Assembly (NCBI RefSeq): GCF_004403305.1
Contig: NZ_SOHE01000013.1
Span: 124,001 to 188,000, forward strand
Direction: 5' to 3'
Length of the DNA stretch: 64,000 bases
Source of the DNA: Cryobacterium frigoriphilum
Lineage (GTDB): Bacteria; Actinomycetota; Actinomycetes; Actinomycetales; Microbacteriaceae
Numbering within the stretch: the first letter of the stretch is position 1; every line of letters begins with the position of its first letter. This document shows, piece after piece, positions 39,003-45,886 of the stretch. The translations under genes and the position numbers were made by a program. The notes under the pieces were generated by a model that had not been told where the DNA came from, searched no databases, and saw nothing but the letters and a program-made list of their open reading frames with translations.

Positions 39003-40478
39003 TTAGCCGGCGACGGCGGTGAGGGCGGCGGTACCGGGGAAGGTGGGGGCCTGAACCTGGGCCATCTCCTCGAGCACCCGAATAACCTGGCAGCTGTAGC
39101 CGAATTCGTTGTCGTACCAGACGTACAGCACGACCTTATTGCCGGTGGCGATCGTCGCGAGACCGTCGACGATTCCCGCGCGGCGCGATCCGAGAAAGTC
39201 GCTCGAGACGACCTCGGGCGAGTCGATGAAGTCAATCTGCTTGTGCAGGTTGGAGTGCAGCGACATGGTGCGGAGGTAGGTGTTGAGCTCCTCCTTGTCG
39301 GTGCCGGCCTGCAGGGTGAGGTTGAGGATCGCCATCGACACGTCGGGGGTGGGGACCCGAATCGCGTTGCCGGTGAGTTTGCCGGCCAGTTCGGGCAGCG
39401 CCTTGGCGACGGCCTTCGCTGCGCCGGTCTCGGTGATGACCATGTTGAGCGCCGCCGAGCGCCCCCGCCGGTCGCCCGAGTGGAAGTTGTCGATGAGGTT
39501 CTGGTCGTTGGTGAAGGAGTGCACGGTTTCGACGTGCCCCTCGACGATGCCGAAGCGGTCGTTGACGGCCTTGAGCACCGGGGTGATTGCGTTCGTCGTG
39601 CACGATGCGGCCGTGACGATGAGGTCGTCGGCGGTGATCGAGGTGTGATTGATGCCGTGCACGATGTTCTTGAGCGCGCCCTTGCCCGGCGCGGTGAGCA
39701 GCACCCGGGAGACGCCCGGGCACGTGAGGTGCTGCGACAGGCCCTCGGCATCGCGCCAGCGGCCCGTGTTGTCGACGACGACGGCGTTGTGGATTCCATA
39801 CGACGTGTAGTCGACCGAGGCCGGGTCGCTCGAGTAGATGACCTGGATCAGGGTGCCGTTGGCGAGGATCGTGTTGTTGATCTCGTCAACGGTGATCGTG
39901 CCCTCGAACGGGCCGTGCACCGAGTCGCGGCGCAGCAGGCTCGCGCGCTTGATGATGTCGTTGTCCGAGCCCTTACGCACGACGATGGCACGCAGGCGCA
40001 GGCCCTGGCCCCCGCCGGCGTGTTCGATCAGGATGCGGGCCAGCAGGCGCCCGATGCGGCCGAACCCGTAGAGCACGACGTCGGTGCTCGTGCGCTCGTC
40101 GAGGCCGTGCTGGCCGACGATCGGGCCCAGTTCCTCGCGCAGGTAGGCGTCGAGGGTCACGCCGTCGGCGCTTGCCCGGAAGCCCACCGCGAGTCGGGCC
40201 AGGTCGAGCGAGGCGGCGCCGAGGTTCAGGTTACCGAGGGCCTGCAAAATGGGCAGGGTCTCTTCGAGCGGAAGCTCCACGTCGGCGATGTGCCGTGCGA
40301 AACGGTGAGCCTTCAGCAGGCCGACCACCGACTTGTTGACCAGCCCGCGCCCGTACACGCTCGTCACCACATTGTTGGTGCGATAGAGCCGCCCGATCAG
40401 GGGAATCATGGCTTCGGCCAAGGCCTCCCGGTCGATCCAGAGTTGCCGTGCACGATCCGCTGCCTGATTTTGATTCAC
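39003..40478 (-). CDS. Glyceraldehyde-3-phosphate dehydrogenase, long form
   Basis: It has 491 residues. A ~130-residue N-terminal helical extension precedes the normal GAPDH fold: VVLYGFGRIGRLLARIL, then the catalytic Cys293 in TAASCTTNAITPVL, VPTPDVSMAILNL and WYDNEFGYSCQV. This ~480-residue GapA/Gap2-like type is found in many actinobacteria beside the ordinary 335-residue glycolytic enzyme and is often proposed to favour the gluconeogenic direction. The role here is inferred. No partner genes of glycolysis are nearby. Confidence 0.92.
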   Translation of the reverse strand: MNQNQAADRARQLWIDREALAEAMIPLIGRLYRTNNVVTSVYGRGLVNKSVVGLLKAHRFARHIADVELPLEETLPILQALGNLNLGAASLDLARLAVGFRASADGVTLDAYLREELGPIVGQHGLDERTSTDVVLYGFGRIGRLLARILIEHAGGGQGLRLRAIVVRKGSDNDIIKRASLLRRDSVHGPFEGTITVDEINNTILANGTLIQVIYSSDPASVDYTSYGIHNAVVVDNTGRWRDAEGLSQHLTCPGVSRVLLTAPGKGALKNIVHGINHTSITADDLIVTAASCTTNAITPVLKAVNDRFGIVEGHVETVHSFTNDQNLIDNFHSGDRRGRSAALNMVITETGAAKAVAKALPELAGKLTGNAIRVPTPDVSMAILNLTLQAGTDKEELNTYLRTMSLHSNLHKQIDFIDSPEVVSSDFLGSRRAGIVDGLATIATGNKVVLYVWYDNEFGYSCQVIRVLEEMAQVQAPTFPGTAALTAVAG

Positions 40479-40548
40479 TGCGCTGTTCCTACCGTCGTTG
40501 GTTTGTGTGAGCGGCTGACAGCCTACCGTGTCGCTCTCGGTCGGTGCG

Positions 40549-40872
40549 CTACTCGTCGATCGCCAGTTCCTTGGGCAGCTCGAAGTCCTTCGACGCGAGT
40601 TCCTCCACGTTGACGTCTTTGAAGGTGAGCACGCGCACCGACTTCACGAAGCGGTCGGAGCGGTAGACGTCCCAGACCCAGACATCTTTCATCGTCAGCT
40701 CAAAGTAGAAATCGTGTTCCGTGTCCCGGCGCACGAGTTCGACCTCGTTCGCGAGGTAGAAGCGCCGCTCGGTCTCGACGACGTACTGGAACTGCCCGAC
40801 TACGTCGCGATACTCGCGGTACAGGGCCAACTCGACCTCGCGGTCGTAGTCCTCAAATTCGTCTTCTTCCAT
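40549..40872 (-). CDS. DUF2469 protein
   Basis: It has 107 very acidic residues: MEEDEFEDYDREVELALYRE, YVVETERRFYLANEVELV and DFYFELTMKDVWVWDVYR. This is the actinobacterial DUF2469 family, typically encoded next to rnhB as here. The function is unknown; a cell-division or envelope-related role has been guessed from context only. Confidence 0.93.
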   Translation of the reverse strand: MEEDEFEDYDREVELALYREYRDVVGQFQYVVETERRFYLANEVELVRRDTEHDFYFELTMKDVWVWDVYRSDRFVKSVRVLTFKDVNVEELASKDFELPKELAIDE

Positions 40873-40911
40873 GGTGACCCAATCCTAGTTCGTGAATTTG
40901 GGCCGATGAAT

Positions 40912-41574
40912 TTAGGCCGGAGTTTTGAGCCACGATCGCCGGTGCAGCTCGCTCGGGCCGAGCTCGGCGATGGCACTCATATGTGCCGCACTGCCGTAGC
41001 CCTTGTTGCCGGACCAGCCGTAGCCGGGCGTGAGGGAGTCGTAGGCGATCATCATGCGGTCGCGGTGCACCTTCGCGATGACGGATGCCGCGGCCACCGA
41101 CCCGCAATCACGGTCGGCCTTGATGCGCGTCACCACGCGCAGCGGCGTTCCGAGCGCGCGCGTCAGCCAGTCGTCGCTGCCATCGAGCAGCACCACACTC
41201 GCGCGCAGGTCGACCCCCGAGTCGTGCAGCTTGAGAAGTGCCCGCTTGCCGGCCAGTCCCAGGCAGGCGATGATGCCGAGCTCGTCAACTTCCTGCGCCG
41301 TGGCGAGCCCGACAGCGGAGTGGGTTGCCCACGCCTCGGCGAGCGGTGCGAGAGCTTCACGGCGGGGTTCGCTGAGCATCTTCGAGTCGCGCAGCCCCGC
41401 CGGCATGGCGGTGACGTTCACGTCGATCGCACACAGGCCCACGGCGACCGGCCCGGCGAGGGCACCTCGTCCGACCTCGTCGCAGCCGATCACGCAGCCG
41501 GCGCCGGAGGCGAGCGAGGGGTACGCGCCCAGCAGCTCGTGTTCCACGTCGAGCGTGGGATCCGAGACGGCCAC
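40912..41574 (-). CDS. rnhB: Ribonuclease HII
   Basis: Removes RNA, including single ribonucleotides, from DNA hybrids. It has 220 residues with the active-site DE pair in IGCDEVGRGALAGPVAVGL, then LLDGSDDWL, IKADRDCGSVAAASVIAKVHRD and GYGWSGNKGYG. The start codon is directly abutted by the lepB stop, so lepB-rnhB are cotranscribed. Confidence 0.95.
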   Translation of the reverse strand: MAVSDPTLDVEHELLGAYPSLASGAGCVIGCDEVGRGALAGPVAVGLCAIDVNVTAMPAGLRDSKMLSEPRREALAPLAEAWATHSAVGLATAQEVDELGIIACLGLAGKRALLKLHDSGVDLRASVVLLDGSDDWLTRALGTPLRVVTRIKADRDCGSVAAASVIAKVHRDRMMIAYDSLTPGYGWSGNKGYGSAAHMSAIAELGPSELHRRSWLKTPA

Positions 41575-42372
41575 CTAGTCGTCGGCGCTCTGCGTGCCGG
41601 TCGTGGGCATGGTGTCGGTGGCGCCGTCATCCGTCTGTTCGACGCCTCGAAAGACGTCGGCGTGATTGTCGAGCCAGCTCAGGTGGGCGAGCGGCCAGCT
41701 CACGACGAGCGCACGTCCGACCACGTTGTCGATGGGCACATAGCCCTCGCCGGGGGTCGTGCCGTTGTAGCGGGAGTCCTTGGAGTTGTAGCGGTTGTCG
41801 CCCATCATCCAGAGCGAATCGGCCGGCACGGTCACGTCAAAGTCGTCCTTGGAGACGCGGGTTTCCCCGGTCGGCGAGAGGTAGTCGGACTCGTCGAGGG
41901 CGATGTCATTGACGCTCATCTGCCCGAGGGCGTTGCAGCAGACGACATGGTCACCCGGCAGTCCGATGACGCGTTTGACGAGGTGGTCGTTACTGTCGGG
42001 CGCCGAGAGACCCACGATCGAGCCAACCCAGTCGAGGGCAGCGACGATCGGGTTCTGTTCGATCGGCACCGAGGGGGGCAGCCAGCCGCCCGGGTCGGTG
42101 AAGACCACGACGTCACCGTGCTCGATCGGCATCAGGCCGGGCTCAAGCTGGTTGACGATGATGCGGTCATCGACCTGCAGCGTCTGTTCCATCGAACTCG
42201 AGGGGATGTAGAACGAGCGAATGAGGAACGTCTTAATCAGGAACGAGATGAGCAGGGCCACCACGAAAATGATCAAGAGGTCGCGCAAAAAGAGTAAGAC
42301 GCCGCGCTTCTTACTTCTGGGTGTCTCTGATTCCCGGCGATCCGATCGCGAGGTCAGCACTTCTTCTGTCAT
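41575..42372 (-). CDS. lepB: Signal peptidase I
   Basis: Cleaves Sec/Tat signal peptides. It has 265 residues. A cytoplasmic basic N-terminus is followed by one membrane segment (LLIIFVVALLISFLIKTFLI, about 31-50), the Ser nucleophile in IPSSSMEQTLQVDDRI, the Lys general base in NDHLVKRVIGLPGD, and MMGDNRYNSKDSR. It lies between rplS and rnhB as usual for actinobacteria. Confidence 0.95.
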   Translation of the reverse strand: MTEEVLTSRSDRRESETPRSKKRGVLLFLRDLLIIFVVALLISFLIKTFLIRSFYIPSSSMEQTLQVDDRIIVNQLEPGLMPIEHGDVVVFTDPGGWLPPSVPIEQNPIVAALDWVGSIVGLSAPDSNDHLVKRVIGLPGDHVVCCNALGQMSVNDIALDESDYLSPTGETRVSKDDFDVTVPADSLWMMGDNRYNSKDSRYNGTTPGEGYVPIDNVVGRALVVSWPLAHLSWLDNHADVFRGVEQTDDGATDTMPTTGTQSADD

Positions 42373-42439
42373 TAAACCGCCTGAGCTCCGGATCCACTTT
42401 ACGGGATTCGGAGCTCAGGTTGATACGAGGGGTTGCGGG

Positions 42440-42781
42440 TTAGCGCTTTTCCTTGATCTTGGCCTTCTTGCCGCGCAGGTCGCGCAGGTAGTACAGCTTC
42501 GCGCGACGCACGTCGCCACGAGTGACGACTTCGATGTGGTCGATGACGGGCGAGTGAACCGGGAAGGTACGCTCGACGCCGATCTGGAAGCTGACCTTGC
42601 GTACGCAGAACGTCTCGCGCACGCCTTCACCGGAGCGGCCGATGACGACGCCCTGGTAGACCTGAATACGAGAGCGGGTACCTTCAACGATGTTGACGTG
42701 CACCTTGACGGTGTCGCCGGCACGGAAGTCGGGGATGTTCGTCTTGAGGGACGGAGCATCCACCTGGTCGAGAATATGCAT
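42440..42781 (-). CDS. rplS: Ribosomal protein L19
   Basis: It has 113 residues starting [20 protein letters not shown] and including [20 protein letters not shown] and a basic end (KKAKIKEKR). A longer frame was rejected because the family starts here. The upstream leader (about 42782-42925) contains CCACAGG and CCTGTGG segments that could pair, possibly a ribosomal-protein leader. Confidence 0.96.
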   Translation of the reverse strand: MHILDQVDAPSLKTNIPDFRAGDTVKVHVNIVEGTRSRIQVYQGVVIGRSGEGVRETFCVRKVSFQIGVERTFPVHSPVIDHIEVVTRGDVRRAKLYYLRDLRGKKAKIKEKR

Positions 42782-42928
42782 GAGTTTTCGCTCTCTGTAC
42801 CCGCCACAGGTCGAATACGAATAAAGTGAGTGATTTTGTTGCGCCGTGAGTGGCAGCTCCCCTGTGGCAGAGGCTTGCCGCGGCACAAACGCTTATTCTG
42901 TCATGAACCGACGACTCTCGCAAAGCGG

Positions 42929-43025
42929 ATGCCGGGCGGGCCGATGCCGGGCGGGCGGATGCTCAGGGCTGGCCGATGCTCAGGGCTGGCCGATACTCAG
43001 GGCTGGCCGATACTCAGGGCTGGGT
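42929..43025. repeat. 17-bp tandem array running over a stop codon
   Basis: Four 17-bp units GATGCTCAGGGCTGGCC (the last two with GATAC) follow two 15-bp units of GATGCCGGGCGGGCC. The stop TGA of the membrane-protein gene (43016-43014) is in the terminal unit; on the minus strand the gene ends ACC CAG CCC TGA and CAGCCCTGAG recurs in every unit. The array lies between that gene and the L19 leader. Confidence 0.88.
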
Positions 43026-43574
43026 CGGCTTTTCCTGAATCACGATAACCTCGGGGTCGGTGCGCCCCGGCCGCGGGCCGGGCGGTGCCGGTGTGGTCGA
43101 ACTCGGGTGGCCGGCCGTGTTCGGGAAGGACAGCGGTGTCTGCCGCGGCGGGCCGGCGGGCGGCCGGGCCTGCTGCTCGACGAGATCGATCATCGCCCGC
43201 ATCCGTTTGCGTGCCGCATCGTAGAGTTCCCAGAGCGCGAACCAGAAGGCGCCAATACCCACGAACACCACGAGCACCGAGAGCCAGCCGGAGGCGCTTT
43301 CGGCAAAGCCGATGCCGATGATGAGTCCGTGCCAGAGGGTCAGGACCCCGACATCCGGCCAGGACACCGTACGCGAGGAGCGCACCTCTTTGCGCGCGTA
43401 GACGAGCAACGCGACGACGAGCAGGCTCAGGCCGAGCGCGACGGCACCGAAGAAGACTCCGAGCACCGCCCAGCCGCCGGTGCCGAAGATGGCCGAGCCA
43501 ATCAGCAACCAGAGGGGTAACACGGCTACGGCGGCGAATTGCCAGGAGTAGAAAATCCGTCTAATGATCACCAT
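43014..43574 (-). CDS. Four-helix membrane protein, function unknown
   Basis: It has 186 residues. Hydrophobic segments are at about 12-32, 34-58, 76-92 and 99-116 (LLIGSAIFGTGGWAVLGVFF, LVVFVGIGAFWFALWEL). The C-terminal ~60 residues are cytoplasmic and Pro-rich (ARPPAGPPRQTPLSFP). There is no transporter or enzyme motif. Similar proteins in Microbacteriaceae lie beside trmD/rplS. The stop codon is part of the adjoining 17-bp repeat. Confidence 0.75.
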   Translation of the reverse strand: MVIIRRIFYSWQFAAVAVLPLWLLIGSAIFGTGGWAVLGVFFGAVALGLSLLVVALLVYARKEVRSSRTVSWPDVGVLTLWHGLIIGIGFAESASGWLSVLVVFVGIGAFWFALWELYDAARKRMRAMIDLVEQQARPPAGPPRQTPLSFPNTAGHPSSTTPAPPGPRPGRTDPEVIVIQEKPTQP

Positions 43575-43650
43575 CCCAGAGTATTCGCAGGGGCTGCACG
43601 AACCCTCACAGTTCGCTGAAGGCTTAGCGCTCGGCCCGGCGTGGCGGCGG

Positions 43651-44367
43651 TCAGACGGCGGGCGGCAGCAGGTCGGGGCGCACCCGGCGGGTGCGTTCGA
43701 GCTGCTGGTCGTGCCGCCACGTGCTGATGGCGCCGTGATTTCCGCTCAGCAGAACGGGCGGCACGTCGAGGCCGCGCCAGCTCGCGGGCTTGGTGTAGCT
43801 CGGGTACTCGAGCAGCCCTCCCTCGTGGGATTCCTCGACGAGGCTCTCCGGGTTGCCCACGACGCCCGGGATCAGGCGGCCGACCGCCTCGATCATCGCC
43901 ATCACGGCTACCTCTCCCCCATTGAGCACGTAGTCGCCGAGGCTGACGAGGCGCACCTCGCCGCGGGCCTGGAAGTGGTCGACGACGCGCTGGTCGATGC
44001 CCTCGTAGCGGCCGCAGGCAAAGACCAGGTGCGGCTGCTTCGAGAGTTCGCGGGCCATGGCCTGGGTGAACTGTTCTCCGGCCGGCGACGGAAAGATCAG
44101 GATCGGGCCGGGCGCGGCATCCGCTTCGACCGAATCGGGTTCGCCGAAGATGGCATCGAGGGCGGCACCCCAGGGCTCGGGCTTCATGACCATGCCGGCG
44201 CCGCCACCGTAGGGCGTGTCATCGACGGTGCGGTGACGGTCGTGGGTGTGGTCACGCAGGTTGTGCACGCCGAGCTCGATCAGGCCGCTCTGGCGGGCCT
44301 TGCCGAGCAGGGACAGATCCAGCACATCGAAGAACTCGGGGAAAATGGTGACGATGTCAATGCGCAT
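43651..44367 (-). CDS. trmD: tRNA (guanine-37-N1)-methyltransferase TrmD
   Basis: Methylates G37 with SAM and prevents frameshifting. It has 238 residues starting [20 protein letters not shown]; trefoil-knot motifs are [26 protein letters not shown] and [14 protein letters not shown]. It is normally directly downstream of rimM; here rimM is 8.5 kb away and the nearest upstream gene is cbiX. Confidence 0.97.
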   Translation of the reverse strand: MRIDIVTIFPEFFDVLDLSLLGKARQSGLIELGVHNLRDHTHDRHRTVDDTPYGGGAGMVMKPEPWGAALDAIFGEPDSVEADAAPGPILIFPSPAGEQFTQAMARELSKQPHLVFACGRYEGIDQRVVDHFQARGEVRLVSLGDYVLNGGEVAVMAMIEAVGRLIPGVVGNPESLVEESHEGGLLEYPSYTKPASWRGLDVPPVLLSGNHGAISTWRHDQQLERTRRVRPDLLPPAV

Positions 44368-44421
44368 CCCCTGATTCTAGGCGCGCTGTGCGTGATTCCA
44401 GGCGGCCGAGCGGGGCAGGGC

Positions 44422-45207
44422 TCAGGCGGCGCGGGCGGCAAGTCGGCGAGCGGATGCGGCGGCCTCGGTATAGCGGTCGATCACGAGCTCGACCAGGCCG
44501 ACCGGCGGCGCTTGCTCCGGCACCAGCAGCGGGTCGCTGATCAGGTCGGCGCCGACCTGTGCGGTGAGATCGAAGAAGAACCCCGGGGCCATGAGATAGC
44601 TGCCGAGCGCGACGCGGGCCTTCGGGTTGCGAATGCGGGCCGCCGCCACCGCACAACCGAGCCGGGGGCTGGCGGCGGAGAGAAAGCCGACCGTGACACG
44701 CGCGCCGAGGCGGGCAGCGAGCATGCGGCCGACCTCGCGGCAGTCCGCCACGGCCCGGGCGTCACTCGACCCGGCGGCGGCGAGCACGAGTTCATCGCCC
44801 GCGCGGTAGCCTGCCTCGCCGAGTCTGTCGGCAAGCACCTCGATCAGGCGCTGATCGGGTCCGAGGGCGTGGGAGACGTGGGTGTCTCGGTCGGCGGCCG
44901 CGGTCTCATTCTGCAGGTCGACGTGCACGTGATATCCGGCCGACAAGAGCAGCGGCACGACGATGGCAGCGGATGCGACCTGCAGCGCTCCGAGGGTCGC
45001 GGCCACGTCGGGCTGCTGAACGTCGACGAATCCATCAGCAACCGTCAGGTCGGGGCGGGAACGGGCCACCGCCGCGACAAGCGCCGCGATCGCCGCCTGA
45101 CCGGTCGGCGAGTTGGTGCCGTGCGAGATCGCGACGAGCGCGGGGGCCGGAGCGTTGTCGCTGCGGGCCGAACCGGTGCCGGCCGACGCTCGGCGGATCG
45201 TTCTCAC
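44422..45207 (-). CDS. Sirohydrochlorin chelatase, CbiX/SirB-like
   Basis: It has 261 residues from a GTG overlapping the nirD stop (GTGA), so the two genes are coupled. Duplicated chelatase halves are visible: LVAISHGTNSPTGQAAIAAL with the metal-site His, LLLSAGYHVHVDLQNE, and the second half VLAAAGSSDARAVADCR and APGFFFDLTAQVGAD. In this setting it should insert Fe2+ into sirohydrochlorin to make siroheme for NirB. A cobalt role cannot be excluded, but no cobalamin genes are near. Confidence 0.9.
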   Translation of the reverse strand: MRTIRRASAGTGSARSDNAPAPALVAISHGTNSPTGQAAIAALVAAVARSRPDLTVADGFVDVQQPDVAATLGALQVASAAIVVPLLLSAGYHVHVDLQNETAAADRDTHVSHALGPDQRLIEVLADRLGEAGYRAGDELVLAAAGSSDARAVADCREVGRMLAARLGARVTVGFLSAASPRLGCAVAAARIRNPKARVALGSYLMAPGFFFDLTAQVGADLISDPLLVPEQAPPVGLVELVIDRYTEAAASARRLAARAA

Positions 45208-45632
45208 GCGGCGACCGCGACCTCGATGAAGCCGCCGACGACCCGGGTCTGATAGGTGGGAAGGGCGAGGGCCGGGTTCGAGAAGCACTCGCCGGTGCCG
45301 AGGTCGTAGACCTCTTTGTGCAGCGGTGACGCGATGGTGGGGCGGTCCCCCTTGGAGCCGACGATGCCGCGGGCCATGACATAGGCATCCGTGTGCGGGT
45401 CGCAGTGGGCGACGGCGTAGATCTCGGTCGGAGACAGCAGAAACAGCGCGATCTGCTTCATGCGCACCAGGGCCGCCTCGCCCCACGAGGGCTCCAGGTC
45501 GGTCACGGCGCAGGCGCGCTCCCAAATCAGGTCGGCGCTGCTCAGGTCGGCGGTGCTCAGGTCGGCGGTGCTCAGGTCGGCGGTGGTGTCGGCGGACGAG
45601 GGTGCGATCGGTGTCGCGATTGTCATTGTCAT
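45204..45632 (-). CDS. nirD: Nitrite reductase small subunit NirD
   Basis: It has 142 residues. The Rieske-like fold (WERACAVTDLEPSWGEAALV, YAVAHCDPHTDAYVMARGI, SPLHKEVYDLGTGECF) retains CDPHTDA and SPLHK but lacks the second iron ligands, as in other NirD. The N-terminus carries three to four TADLS units from the 15-bp repeat GCTCAGGTCGGCGGT. It is divergent from nirB instead of following it. Confidence 0.92.
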   Translation of the reverse strand: MTMTIATPIAPSSADTTADLSTADLSTADLSSADLIWERACAVTDLEPSWGEAALVRMKQIALFLLSPTEIYAVAHCDPHTDAYVMARGIVGSKGDRPTIASPLHKEVYDLGTGECFSNPALALPTYQTRVVGGFIEVAVAA

Positions 45633-45729
45633 GGTGCGCTCCCACTGTTGATGCTGCCGGTGTTGGTACTCGTGTCGGCCGGTAGTGTTTCCCGGCTGCT
45701 TGGCGTTGGCTTCACGCTACGGCGGGCAG

Positions 45730-45767
45730 GTTTCCGCGAATCGCGCGCCGTGTTTCGCCGAGGTGAA
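45730..45767. promoter_or_regulatory. Possible GlnR operator between nirD and nirB
   Basis: The motif reads GTTTC-N6-TCGCG-N6-GTTTC-N6-GTGAA. This matches the spacing of the actinobacterial GlnR box in reverse orientation (GTTTC-N6-GTNAC repeated): two perfect GTTTC half sites 22 bp apart, one near-match GTGAA, one weak site. GlnR controls nirB in Streptomyces and mycobacteria, so the location fits. It lies 98 bases upstream of nirD and 120 upstream of nirB and could serve both. Confidence 0.45.
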
Positions 45768-45886
45768 TCCTGCCTCACAGACCGGTTTGATCACTGTGGG
45801 ACTTCAGACACGACAGGACACATAGGGGACACGGCGGTGAAATCGCGTGCCCGTACGCTCAGAGCACTCGCCCCGAAAGGACGCTG

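Noticed and set aside
43014-43574. MFS permease
   Set aside because: It has only about four membrane segments and no MFS motif; left as a membrane protein of unknown function.
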